Assembly (NCBI RefSeq): GCF_000225505.1
Contig: NZ_BACI01000097.1
Location: forward strand, 1-64,000
Length of the DNA: 64,000 bases
Reading direction: 5' to 3'
Origin: Gordonia alkanivorans NBRC 16433
GTDB taxonomy: Bacteria > Actinomycetota > Actinomycetes > Mycobacteriales > Mycobacteriaceae
Part shown: positions 28,702-36,726 of the stretch, in pieces
Numbering within the stretch: position 1 is the first letter of the stretch
Layout: each line of letters opens with the position of its first letter
Notes under the pieces: generated by a model
The model's database searches: none
What the model was told of the DNA's origin: nothing
What the model saw: only the letters and a program-made list of their open reading frames with translations
Program-made: the position numbers and the translations under genes

Positions 28702-29976
28702 GTGGCACGCGTCAAACCGGAGCGGCGCCGGCCGATCGATCTCGCGATCACCGCGACCATCATCGTGCTCGTCGCCGTTGCCGGGCTGATCGCCTGGCTG
28801 GTGAGCCCCGTCCGCGGGACGACCAGCGTTCAGGCGCAGTCCACCCCACCCGAGGTCGAACAGCCCGCGGCGGTTCCGGACGCGTTCGCGCCGCGCTGGC
28901 AGGCCGCCTCCGACGCCACCGTCGTCCCGGCGATCGCCGATTCGGTGGTGGTGACCGGCGACGGCGGCACCGTCGTCGGACGCGACCCCGCTTCGGGGGA
29001 CGAACTGTGGTCCTATCGCCGGGACCTCGACCTCTGCGTCGTCGACACCGCCTGGACCGCCAGCACCGACCTCGCGCTCGCGGTCTACCGCAACTCGCGG
29101 GGCTGCTCGGAGGTCACCGCTCTCGACGCGAAGACCGGTGCCCGCAAGGGCTCCCGGACCAGTGACGCCGACGACGAGCTCCGGCTGGTCAGCGACTACG
29201 GATACGTGGTCGCCCAGGGCTCCGGGCGACTGGAGACGTGGGGTTCGAACCTGGTCCGCGGCATCGAGTACGGCCGCGTGGAGGCACCCGTGCGCCCCGA
29301 GGACGAGGCCAAGCGCAAGGACTGCGTCATCTACTCCTCGGCCATCACCGGCGACCGCCTGTCCGTCGTCGAACGCTGTGCCGACGACCCGGGCTACCGG
29401 CTGACCGTGCTGGGCGCCCTCCTCGACGACGACGAACGCGTCGAGCAGTACGGTTCGACGCTGATCACCGGCGACGTCAGCGGACCTCCGCCGGTGGTGA
29501 TCGCGATGTCGTCGACGGGTATCGCCGTCTACGACGGCGGTGCGAGTCCGGCCGAACCACCGGCGCTCGGCGGTGACAGCGGACCGTCGATCCGCCGCTT
29601 CGACTCCGAGGGCGTGGCCACCGGCTCGAACACCGTCGCCGGGGACGCCATTCCTCCGAAGGACAGCGTCCCGCTCGGGGGCGACGGCGTCGTCACCTAC
29701 TGGACCGGCAAGGCCACCGTGGTGCTGGATGCGCAGAGCCTCAAACCGATCTACCAGGTACCGGCGACACTCGGCCCCGGTGAGGTGATGGCGGGGCAAC
29801 TCCTGCTGCCGAGTGCGTCCGGGATCAGCGTGCGCGACGTGGCCGGTGGACGTGAGATCCGGTCGATCCCACTCACCCGCAGCACCGCACCGGACGGGGT
29901 GGTGAGCCTGCGGGTCATCGGCGAGATGGTCGTCGAACAGCGCGGCACGACGGTCGAGGCCTTCGGACCGGCCTGA
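28702..29976 (+). CDS. Membrane-anchored PQQ-like beta-propeller protein (Rv3212-like)
   Basis: A 424-residue protein with a basic N-terminus (MARVKPERRRP), one signal-anchor helix (about 14-36, IDLAITATIIVLVAVAGLI) and an extracytoplasmic domain. That domain has repeats of the type VVGRDPASGDELWSYRR and VTALDAKTGARKG, matching the blades of PQQ-type beta-propellers, together with several cysteines. GTG start at 28702. No catalytic motif; binding or scaffolding at the envelope is likely. It overlaps nothing but ends 10 bp before the convergent parA. Confidence 0.75.
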   Translation: MARVKPERRRPIDLAITATIIVLVAVAGLIAWLVSPVRGTTSVQAQSTPPEVEQPAAVPDAFAPRWQAASDATVVPAIADSVVVTGDGGTVVGRDPASGDELWSYRRDLDLCVVDTAWTASTDLALAVYRNSRGCSEVTALDAKTGARKGSRTSDADDELRLVSDYGYVVAQGSGRLETWGSNLVRGIEYGRVEAPVRPEDEAKRKDCVIYSSAITGDRLSVVERCADDPGYRLTVLGALLDDDERVEQYGSTLITGDVSGPPPVVIAMSSTGIAVYDGGASPAEPPALGGDSGPSIRRFDSEGVATGSNTVAGDAIPPKDSVPLGGDGVVTYWTGKATVVLDAQSLKPIYQVPATLGPGEVMAGQLLLPSASGISVRDVAGGREIRSIPLTRSTAPDGVVSLRVIGEMVVEQRGTTVEAFGPA

Positions 29977-29986
29977 CGTCGTCCCC

Positions 29987-30775
29987 TCAGAAGTCGAGGG
30001 TCCGCACGTCCTCCCCCGCGTCCCAGTGCTTCCACAGGTTCTCCGCGAGTTCGCGATATGCGGTGGCGCCCTTGTTCTTTCGTCCCCGCATGACCGAGGC
30101 ACCGGAAGCCGACGCCTCGGCGAAACGGACCGTGCGCGGGATCGGCGGGTTCAGCACCGGAAGGTCGTAGCGATCGGCGACGTCGGCGAGGACGTCGCGG
30201 CTGTGCGTGGTCCGCGCGTCGAACAGCGTCGCCACCGCACCCAGCATCGTGAGGTCGGGGTTGGTGATCTGCTGGACCTCGCGGACGGTGCGCAGCAACT
30301 GCCCGACACCACGGTGGGCGAGCGTCTCGCACTGCAGCGGGACGATCACCTCGTCGGCCGCGGTCAGACCGTTGAGCGTGAGCACGCCCAGCGACGGCGG
30401 GCAGTCGACGATGATGACGTCGAAGTCCTGCCCGACCTCGGCGAGTGCCCGCTTGAGTGCGTACTCACGTCCCGGCCGCATCAGCAGCAGCGCCTCGGCA
30501 CCGGCCAGGTCGATGGTGGCGGGCAGCAGCGTCACCTTGTCCTCGGTGTCGAGGAGTACGTCGGCGATCTCCTCGTCGCCCAGCAGCACATCGTGCACCG
30601 AGGACTCCAGTTGATCGGGATCATGGCCGAGGGAGAAGGTGAGACAGCCCTGCGGGTCGAGGTCGACGACGAGGACCGACACGTCGAGGTCGGCAAGTGC
30701 GGCTCCGAGGGACTCGACCGTGGTGGTCTTGGCGACCCCACCCTTCTGATTGGCAATCGCAAGGATGCGCGTCAT
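29987..30775 (-). CDS. ParA/Soj-family ATPase (orphan)
   Basis: A 262-residue deviant Walker-A ATPase: KGGVAKTT at 11-18, DLDPQGCLTF (A') and VIIVDCPPSLG (Walker B). No parB or parS-like cluster is beside it, so it is an orphan, as Mtb Rv3213c is. Orphan ParA proteins position cargo other than chromosomes or act in cell-pole processes. The signature lysine of Soj-type proteins is present, so ATP-dependent dimerisation is expected. Confidence 0.85.
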   Translation of the reverse strand: MTRILAIANQKGGVAKTTTVESLGAALADLDVSVLVVDLDPQGCLTFSLGHDPDQLESSVHDVLLGDEEIADVLLDTEDKVTLLPATIDLAGAEALLLMRPGREYALKRALAEVGQDFDVIIVDCPPSLGVLTLNGLTAADEVIVPLQCETLAHRGVGQLLRTVREVQQITNPDLTMLGAVATLFDARTTHSRDVLADVADRYDLPVLNPPIPRTVRFAEASASGASVMRGRKNKGATAYRELAENLWKHWDAGEDVRTLDF

Positions 30776-30884
30776 GTGCCCTACTGTACGGGCGCCCGCC
30801 CGGGCGTCGACATATAAGAGTCAGGGTTGCGGTAACAACTGGGTCAACTGATCGGGATGCCCGATCCCGCGACCAGTGAAGGGC

Positions 30885-31331
30885 TCAGTGGTCGGGCTCG
30901 AGATCCCCGGCGAGCCACCGCACGGCGGCCGGGCTGAACAGCATCACCAGCCCCGCGATCGCCGCGAGTGCCAACGGCACGCTGAACACCGGCCAGCCGC
31001 TGGTGTACAGGTAGTACGCGACCGGAAGCAGCAGGATCTGGGCGACCATCGCGATCGATCGACCCCAGCGCCGACCCGCCAACAGGGCCACGCCGCCGAC
31101 GAGGACGCCGCCACCGATGATCCCGAACCAGATGGCGGTGCCGTAGCCGCTGATGGCCGTCTCCTCGTGTCCGGCGAGTCCGCGGATCACCAGGATCACC
31201 GCCACCGCGACGCCGACCAGGCCTTCCACGGTGGTCACCGCGCCGGCCACCTTGATCTGGGTGGGCGTCACCGACGGATCGACGTCGATCTCAAGCCGGT
31301 CCTGCTCCGGGCGGTCCTTCTCCGTGCTCAC
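30885..31331 (-). CDS. Small integral membrane protein (Rv3217c-like)
   Basis: A 148-residue protein with an acidic N-terminus and about four membrane helices (VEGLVGVAVAVILVI, AIWFGIIGGGVLVGGVALL, IAMVAQILLLPVAYYLY and VFSVPLALAAIAGLVMLF). GTG at 31331 was chosen because it sits where the charged tail begins. It resembles in size and position Mtb Rv3217c. Function unknown. It is divergent from the diacylglycerol kinase gene. Confidence 0.75.
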   Translation of the reverse strand: MSTEKDRPEQDRLEIDVDPSVTPTQIKVAGAVTTVEGLVGVAVAVILVIRGLAGHEETAISGYGTAIWFGIIGGGVLVGGVALLAGRRWGRSIAMVAQILLLPVAYYLYTSGWPVFSVPLALAAIAGLVMLFSPAAVRWLAGDLEPDH

Positions 31332-31450
31332 GCGTCCAGGGTATTCGGCGCCGGTCGGGCGGTGGCCGCGCACCCCACGGGCCCCCTCCCGGCACCGGGA
31401 CGCAGGGCGGATTGCGCGCTTGGGCCACCTACCCCATATCCTCGGGTGTC

Positions 31451-32394
31451 GTGCGCGTCATGCTCATCGTCAACCCCTTCGCCACCGCGACCAGTCCGGC
31501 CGGGCGCGATGCTCTCGTGCACACACTGAGCGCTCACTTCGACCTCGACGTCGAGCTGACCACCCACCGTGGGCATGCCTTCGACCTCGCCGCCCGTGCG
31601 GCCGCCGAGGAATTCGACACGGTCATCGTCCACGGCGGCGACGGCTCGGTGAACGAGGCCACCAACGGCCTCCTCGATCCCCCGGGGACGAGCGATCCCG
31701 CGAGGCGCCGGCCGAGTCTGGCCGTCATCCCGGGCGGCAGCGCGAACGTCTTCGCGCGCACCCTCGGCATCGACCCCGACCCGCTGCTCGCGACCCAGCA
31801 GATCATCTCGCTCCTCGACGTCGGGGAGAGCCGTCGAATCGGCCTCGGTCACACCGACGACCGCTGGTTCCTGTTCAACACCGGCATGGGCATGGACGCC
31901 GTCGTGGTGCACGCGATGGAGGACAAGCGGCATGCGGGCAAGGCCGCCACGCCCGCCCGGTATCTGTGGACCACCGTCAGCAGCTTCCTCAAGCAGGCCG
32001 GCAGCTCGGCGACGTTCGACGTCGAGATCCCCGGCCGCGACCGGATCGTCGGCGCCCGTTTCGGTTTCGTCTCCAACACCAGTCCGTGGACCTATCTCGG
32101 GCCGCGCGAGATCCGCACCAATCCGACCACCGGTTTCGACACCGGACTCGGCGTGTTCGTGGCGACGTCGACCGGGGTCCTGCGCAACCTCCCGCTCGCC
32201 ACGCGGCTGCTGACCCAGGCAGATCCCAAGGCACACACCTCTTTCGCGACGACGACGTCGACGAGGTCCGGTTCATCGCGGAGGCCCCGATCGACGTGCA
32301 GATGGACGGCGACTACATCGGTGCGTTCCGCGACATACGTTTTCGCCATCGGCGCGACGCCCTGACCGTCATCGCACCCGCCGCCACCGCATAG
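31451..32394 (+). pseudogene. Diacylglycerol kinase-family lipid kinase, frameshifted near its 3' end
   Basis: Homologue of Mtb Rv3218 with the diacylglycerol/sphingosine kinase catalytic core: VIVHGGDGSVNEATNGL (nucleotide-binding GGDGT-like) and VIPGGSANVFARTLG. GTG start at 31451. In the frame of the core the protein ends at 32365 with an unrelated Thr/Ser/Arg-rich tail. The conserved C-terminus, including DGDYIG and DALTVIAP, lies in the -1 frame and ends at 32394. Joining the two at ACC (32237-32239) restores a 314-residue protein with ...KAHT-LFRDDD, so one base is missing there. It could be a real mutation, a sequencing error or -1 slippage. The 3' end overlaps the convergent MFS gene by 82 bp. 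Confidence 0.75.
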
Positions 32395-33551
32395 GGCGAC
32401 GCGGCGATCGCGAACAACGCCGCCGGCCCCAGATGTACCGATCCCGCAGCCCATCCGGCGAAGGCGAGGATCGCGACCACCTCCTCCCCCACGCCCGCGA
32501 TCGACGTGACCGTCGCCCGCGACGCGGAGTCCAGTCGGTCCTGCAGAGCGGCGTCGGCGACGACCAGCGCCCACCCGAAGATCCCGAACGCGACGGCCAC
32601 GCCGACGACACCGGCCGGGTGACCCCACAGCGCGGCCACGATCAGCACCGATGCGCCGAGTCCCACCGCGGGGCCGATCGCAGCGGGATCCCGGACGCGC
32701 CGGGCCGCGAGGGAACCGCAGATGTCCCCGGCTGCGACCACGATCATGAGCAGTGCGACAGACTCCGGCGTCGCGACGCCCGACACCGTGCCGCTCAGGA
32801 AGGACTCGACCAGCAACGGCAGGTACTCGTCGAGCGCCGCGACCCAGGTCAGGACGACGACCAGGATCAGCAGCCGGCGTGCGGTCGGCTGGTTGCGCAG
32901 GTGGTGCAGCCCGCCGCGAAGGATCGCGAACCACCCGACCGGCGGTTCGTCGAGGTCGGCGGTGCCGGCATCCGGCGTCACGTCCGGTCCGGAGCGCCCC
33001 ACTCCGATCCGGCCCGTCTCCGGTAGTCCTGCGGAGATCAACGCGCAGAGCACGCAGGCCGCGACACTTGCGGTACCGACGGCGGCGTATCCGCCCCACG
33101 CGAGGAGTGGCACCGCCAGGGCCGTGCCGCCGATGACCCCGACCGCGGCCGCCGCCCGCATCGCGCCCGAGAGCCGTGCGTAGTCCTGCGACCTGCCGAG
33201 ATGCGCGAGCTCGTCGTAGACGAGCGCCTGGTTCGTGCCGGATCGCAGCGATCCGCCGATCGCCCACAGCACAAAGCCGGCGGCGAAGGAGAGGAAGGAG
33301 GGCGCGTAGGTCCAGAGCGCGAAGCCGGCGCCGGTGACCAGAGGTCCCGCGACCAGTAGGCGGCGTCGCGAGAATCGGTCGGCCAGGATCCCGGTCGGCA
33401 CTTCGACGATCACCGTCGACAGCGACCAGATCGCGAACAGTGCGCTGATCTCGGCGGCCGTCAACCCGGCCCCGGGAACGGTGGCATCGGCGAACAGAAT
33501 CACGTAGACCGGGTAGAGCGGTATCAGGTCCTCGAAGAGGGCGGCGCTCAC
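32313..33551 (-). CDS. MFS transporter
   Basis: A 412-residue MFS protein with about 12 hydrophobic segments and a charged central loop (about 190-215). The A-motif-like loop between helices 2 and 3 reads GILADRFSRRRLL. It probably exports or imports a small molecule by proton coupling; the substrate is unknown. This gene is not at the equivalent place in M. tuberculosis. Its last 27 codons overlap the 3' end of the diacylglycerol kinase gene on the opposite strand. Confidence 0.85.
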   Translation of the reverse strand: MSAALFEDLIPLYPVYVILFADATVPGAGLTAAEISALFAIWSLSTVIVEVPTGILADRFSRRRLLVAGPLVTGAGFALWTYAPSFLSFAAGFVLWAIGGSLRSGTNQALVYDELAHLGRSQDYARLSGAMRAAAAVGVIGGTALAVPLLAWGGYAAVGTASVAACVLCALISAGLPETGRIGVGRSGPDVTPDAGTADLDEPPVGWFAILRGGLHHLRNQPTARRLLILVVVLTWVAALDEYLPLLVESFLSGTVSGVATPESVALLMIVVAAGDICGSLAARRVRDPAAIGPAVGLGASVLIVAALWGHPAGVVGVAVAFGIFGWALVVADAALQDRLDSASRATVTSIAGVGEEVVAILAFAGWAAGSVHLGPAALFAIAASPYAVAAGAMTVRASRRWRKRMSRNAPM

Positions 33552-33747
33552 AGCCGCGGCCGTTAATCGCCGTTGTGGACCCGGCCCGTCATGGCCGGAT
33601 CGGCGTGGTGTGGATCAACATCGTCGACGCATGTGAGCAAGAATACGCGACACGTCACTCCACGTCACGGACTATTTCGGGCCTTGGGAGGGGCGCGAAC
33701 TGCGGAAACTCATCGACAGTCGTCGGCGAGTGCGCGTAGGCTACTAC

Positions 33748-33800
33748 ACGGACGGCGAACCCGCTGTCCGTACCCCCCGTGGGGGCGCCTTCGGCCGAAG
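33748..33800 (+). ncRNA. Possible structured RNA upstream of whiB1
   Basis: Three self-complementary elements follow the promoter-like TCGACA-N18-TAGGCT: a 9-bp hairpin (33748-33771), CCCCC-gt-GGGGG (33774-33785) and the 12-bp palindrome CTTCGGCCGAAG (33789-33800). No terminator T run follows, so it may be the 5' part of a long whiB1 leader rather than a separate RNA. Confidence 0.25.
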
Positions 33801-33863
33801 TGGTAGGCGCGGGACGTGATGTTGCCCACGTGTTAACCGAGAACCATTGACTTCGGCCGGATT

Positions 33864-33879
33864 CGTGAAAGTATTCACA
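33864..33879. promoter_or_regulatory. Candidate CRP (cAMP receptor) site of whiB1
   Basis: cGTGA-N6-TCACa matches the CRP core GTGA-N6-TCAC exactly. The M. tuberculosis whiB1 promoter is known to bind CRP (Rv3676). The site lies about 125 bp upstream of the start codon and just downstream of TTGACT. Confidence 0.6.
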
Positions 33880-33996
33880 AGCAACAACGCGGAAACATTT
33901 GGTGCGGCCGCGTGAACTGAGAGTTACCAGCCAAACAATCAGCAAGCAATCAACTAATCGAGTGGTGCGCGGAAACGCGCCTGAAGGAGTAGTGGA

Positions 33997-34251
33997 ATGG
34001 ACTGGCGTCACAAGGCCATCTGTCGCGACGAGGATCCGGAGCTGTTCTTCCCCGTGGGAACCAGCGGTCCGGCCATCGCACAGGTCGCCGACGCGAAGCT
34101 CGTCTGTGCACGGTGCCCTGTCACCGCTGACTGCCTCTCGTGGGCCCTCGAGTCGGGCCAGGATGCAGGCGTCTGGGGCGGCATGAGCGAGGACGAGCGT
34201 CGCGCGCTGAAGCGGCGTACCGCGCGTACCCGCACCCGTAGCAGCGTCTAG
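33997..34251 (+). CDS. whiB1: WhiB1, NO-sensitive [4Fe-4S] regulator
   Basis: An 84-residue WhiB protein, the same length as Mtb WhiB1. Cluster cysteines are C9, C37, C40 and C46, the GVWGG turn is at about 58-62, and a basic tail (RRALKRRTARTRTR) binds DNA. WhiB1 binds SigA in its cluster-loaded form, and nitric oxide converts it to a DNA-binding form; it is essential in M. tuberculosis. The ribosome site AAGGAG is at 33982-33987, ten bases before the ATG. A strong terminator follows. Confidence 0.95.
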   Translation: MDWRHKAICRDEDPELFFPVGTSGPAIAQVADAKLVCARCPVTADCLSWALESGQDAGVWGGMSEDERRALKRRTARTRTRSSV

Positions 34252-34285
34252 GCTCATCCGAGCCGGCGTTCGCCCGGATTCGAAG

Positions 34286-34310
34286 AAACCCGGCCACGGC
34301 CGGGTTTTTT
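34286..34310 (+). terminator. Intrinsic terminator of whiB1
   Basis: Ten-base arms (34286-34295 and 34298-34307) around a two-base centre lead into six T (34305-34310). It lies 35 bp after the whiB1 stop. It is symmetric enough to work for the convergent pdtaS as well, where the A run becomes T. Confidence 0.9.
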
Positions 34311-34328
34311 CGTGTCCGGCAACGGTTC

Positions 34329-35858
34329 TCACCCCACGGAAGAACTGCGTTCGCAGGAACGCAGCGGAATATGCACTCCGACTTCGGTTCCCAACCCTTC
34401 CGGGTTGGGCCGGACGTCGAGCTCGCCACCGAGTTCGATCGACACGAGCGTCTTCACGATCTGGAGTCCGAGGTGATCCGAGGTGGCCAGGTCGAAGTTC
34501 TCGGGCAGTCCGGAGCCGTTGTCGCGCACCGCGATACGGAGGTTGCGCACGTCGCGTTCGGCGATGACCGCGATCTCTGCGTCGGATCGGGGCGAACCGT
34601 CGAAACCGTGCTCGATCGCATTCTGGATCAGTTCGGTGAGCACCATCACCAACGGCATCGCCAGCTCGGCGGGGAGAACCCCTAGCCGGTCGCGGTGACG
34701 CACCGTCACCCGTGACTCGTTGGACGCCACGTCGACCAGGATCGGGACGAGACGGTCGACGACCTCGTCGAGATCGACTTCCTCGTCGACGCTGCCCGAC
34801 AGCAGTTCGTGAACCAGAGCGATCGACGCGACGCGGCGCACGGCCTCGTTCAGCGCCTCCCGGGCATCGGTGTTGGAGGTTCGCCGGGCTTGCAGGCGCA
34901 GCAGCGCCGACACCGACTGCAGATTGTTCTTCACCCGGTGGTGGATCTCCCGGATGGTCGCGTCCTTGCTGATCAACGCGCGGTCGCGCCGCTTGACCTC
35001 GGTGACGTCGCGGATGAGCACCACGCTCCCCGACTCCTCACCCTTCGGGCGGAGCGGCACCGCCCGGATGAGGACCGTCGCGCGTCGGGCGTCGGCCTCC
35101 ACCCGCATGCCGATGTCGCGGTACGGGCCGGTCGGCACCTCGGCCACCCCGGCCGCGATGTCGAGCATCATCGCGACATCGTCGGCCTCGAACGGCTCGG
35201 TGACGAGTTGCTTCACCACGTCGGAGAGCCGCGTGTGGTTGAGCTCGGCCGTCCAGCCCATGCGGTGGAACGCCGAGAGCGCGTTGGGGCTCGTGTAGGT
35301 GACCGTCCCGGTCCGGTCGAGCCGGATGAAACCGTCACCCGCGCGAGGCGTCGACAATCCCCGCGGATTGCCCTCCTCGTGCGGGAACGTGCCGTCGGCG
35401 ACCATCTGGCACAGATCGTCCGCCGAGTCCTGGTAGGCGAGCTCCAGGGGCGACGGCAGCCGCGGATGGGTGAGGTCGACGGCGCGGGTCAGCACACCGA
35501 TCACCGCACCGTCGAAGCCGACCGGGACCGCCTCCTGCCGCATCGCGGTGGCCCCGAACCACGTCGGGTCCTCGTCGCGGAGGACCTTGTCGGAATCGAA
35601 GGCGCGGAGCACCTGCGGGTGCACCGCGGTGTCGATGACCCGGCCCACCTCGTCCGTGGGAAAGACGGTCGACGCGGTGTTGGGCCGGCACTGCGCGACG
35701 GTGACCACGGCCCCCTCGTCGGTGCGCACCGACAGGAGGAAATCTGCGAAGGAGAGGTCGGCGAGCAACTGCCACTCGGCGACGAGTCGCTGCAGGTGCG
35801 CCGCAGCGGCGTCGGAGAGGGTGGTGTGCTCGGCGAGCAGGTCGGCAAGTGTCGACAT
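34329..35858 (-). CDS. pdtaS: PdtaS, cytosolic sensor histidine kinase
   Basis: A 509-residue soluble kinase. An N-terminal GAF-like region (about 1-150), a PAS region (about 175-290, with GFIRLDRTGTVTYTSPNA), an HisKA_2 dimerisation helix with the phospho-accepting IREIHHRVKNNLQS (near residue 300) and an HATPase domain (ELIQNAIEHGF N-box, DNGSGLPENF G-box) occur in order. No membrane segment. Its M. tuberculosis counterpart (Rv3220c) phosphorylates the antiterminator PdtaR and responds to metal and nitric oxide. The cognate regulator is not in this window. It is convergent with whiB1. Confidence 0.9.
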   Translation of the reverse strand: MSTLADLLAEHTTLSDAAAAHLQRLVAEWQLLADLSFADFLLSVRTDEGAVVTVAQCRPNTASTVFPTDEVGRVIDTAVHPQVLRAFDSDKVLRDEDPTWFGATAMRQEAVPVGFDGAVIGVLTRAVDLTHPRLPSPLELAYQDSADDLCQMVADGTFPHEEGNPRGLSTPRAGDGFIRLDRTGTVTYTSPNALSAFHRMGWTAELNHTRLSDVVKQLVTEPFEADDVAMMLDIAAGVAEVPTGPYRDIGMRVEADARRATVLIRAVPLRPKGEESGSVVLIRDVTEVKRRDRALISKDATIREIHHRVKNNLQSVSALLRLQARRTSNTDAREALNEAVRRVASIALVHELLSGSVDEEVDLDEVVDRLVPILVDVASNESRVTVRHRDRLGVLPAELAMPLVMVLTELIQNAIEHGFDGSPRSDAEIAVIAERDVRNLRIAVRDNGSGLPENFDLATSDHLGLQIVKTLVSIELGGELDVRPNPEGLGTEVGVHIPLRSCERSSSVG

Positions 35859-35873
35859 GGGGTGCGGCGCGGG

Positions 35874-36089
35874 TTATTCGAAGGTGGCGATGACGTCGCC
35901 GGCCTGGATGACGTCGCCCACCTTCACCTTCAGGTCGGCGATGGTGCCCGGTTCCTCGGCGAGAACGGGAATCTCCATCTTCATCGACTCCAGCAGCACG
36001 AGGGTGTCGCCGACCTCGATCTGCTGTCCGGGGGCGACCAGGACCTCGAGGACACTCGCGACGATCTCTGCCACCACGTCTTCAGCCAT
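35874..36089 (-). CDS. Small biotinylated protein (TB7.3-like biotinyl domain)
   Basis: A 71-residue stand-alone biotinyl/lipoyl domain. The biotin-accepting lysine is in ESMKMEIPV (Lys37 of the protein starting MAEDVV), flanked by the glycine turns of the hammerhead fold. It is the counterpart of Mtb Rv3221c. It probably serves as a biotin carrier for an acyl-CoA carboxylase whose other subunits are elsewhere. It lies 15 bp upstream of pdtaS on the same strand, so the two likely form an operon. ATG at 36089 was chosen over 36095. Confidence 0.9.
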   Translation of the reverse strand: MAEDVVAEIVASVLEVLVAPGQQIEVGDTLVLLESMKMEIPVLAEEPGTIADLKVKVGDVIQAGDVIATFE

Positions 36090-36242
36090 GCACATAAGTT
36101 AGCCCACGAGGTGACCGGCGACGACGGGTCGGGGCCGGGTCGGGACCGATCGCGACCGGTCGGTGGCCGGCCGGGTTTTGGCACGTGGGAGAATGCCTGA
36201 GACACTGTGATGTCCCCATCCGCCGGCAAAAGGAGATGCGTC

Positions 36243-36317
36243 ATGGGAAAGCGCGGACGCAAGAAGCGCGCTCGTAAGAAGAACGCTGCCAACCACGGCA
36301 AGCGTCCGAACGCCTGA
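36243..36317 (+). CDS. Ribosomal protein bL37 (24 residues)
   Basis: A 24-codon gene (MGKRGRKKRARKKNA...HGKRPNA). Half of its residues are Arg or Lys. It matches the small actinobacterial large-subunit protein bL37 that was found in mycobacterial ribosome structures, where it binds 23S rRNA. The site AAAAGGAG (36228-36235) lies eight bases before the ATG, and a strong terminator follows. It is divergent from the TB7.3-like gene and convergent with rshA. So short a gene is easily missed by automatic annotation. Confidence 0.88.
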   Translation: MGKRGRKKRARKKNAANHGKRPNA

Positions 36318-36355
36318 TCTTCGCCTCACGGCGGGGTTCGGCGAACGAGCACCAA

Positions 36356-36398
36356 GAAAAACGCCCGGGTACGGCCATCATGGCCACCCGGGCTTTTT
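36356..36398. terminator. Bidirectional intrinsic terminator between bL37 and rshA
   Basis: An 8-bp stem GCCCGGGT/ACCCGGGC (36363-36370 and 36386-36393) carries an inner GGCC/GGCC pairing. It is followed by five T on the plus strand (36394-36398) and five T on the minus strand (36360-36356). It serves both convergent genes. Confidence 0.9.
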
Positions 36399-36438
36399 CA
36401 TGTCGTCACCCCCGGATCAGCCGGGGGTGACGGGGGCT

Positions 36439-36726
36439 TCAGCGGTCGGTCTCGGCGACCTCTTGGACGATGACCGTCTTGCGGATCTCCACCCGCAGAC
36501 GATCACGCAGGCCCTGCGGTGCCTGGTCGCCGCCGCACTTGCGGTTGACCAGCGCCTTCAGCTGCCGCTCGATGCCGTAGTGGGCAAGGCACGACGGGCA
36601 GGTGTCGAGGTGCCCCTGGAGCCGCATGCGGGCGTTCTCGTCGCATTCGTTGTCCAGCAGCAACCAGACGTCGGCGATGACGGCCGAGCAGTCGAGCTGG
36701 GTGACTTCCGGATCGATGTCGCTCAT
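36439..36726 (-). CDS. rshA: RshA, zinc-binding anti-sigma factor of SigH
   Basis: A 95-residue ZAS-family anti-sigma factor with HLDTCPSC (His39, Cys43, Cys46), the HxxxCxxC motif whose thiols oxidise to release the sigma factor; a further Cys13 and Cys28 are present. It holds SigH inactive under reducing conditions. Its ATG overlaps the sigH stop by four bases (ATGA), so the two are made in a fixed ratio. Confidence 0.93.
   Translation of the reverse strand: MSDIDPEVTQLDCSAVIADVWLLLDNECDENARMRLQGHLDTCPSCLAHYGIERQLKALVNRKCGGDQAPQGLRDRLRVEIRKTVIVQEVAETDR

Larger units (their letters stand above)
33552..33996. other. Gene-free interval upstream of whiB1
   Basis: 445 bp without a credible ORF. 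It holds a promoter-like pair TCGACA-N18-TAGGCT (33713-33742), a run of three hairpins (33748-33800), a second -35-like TTGACT (33847-33852) and a CRP-type palindrome (33864-33879). It therefore looks like a complex regulatory region, or a small RNA gene followed by the whiB1 promoter. Confidence 0.5.

Noticed and set aside
26788..30102. 1104-codon minus-strand frame across rhlE and the PQQ-like gene
   Set aside because: Antisense to rhlE and the beta-propeller gene; composition is that of a GC-rich shadow frame.
30850..30866. Hairpin GATCGGG-atg-CCCGATC between parA and the membrane gene
   Set aside because: A possible terminator for the membrane-protein gene, but it has no T run and only a 7-bp stem; not strong enough to list.
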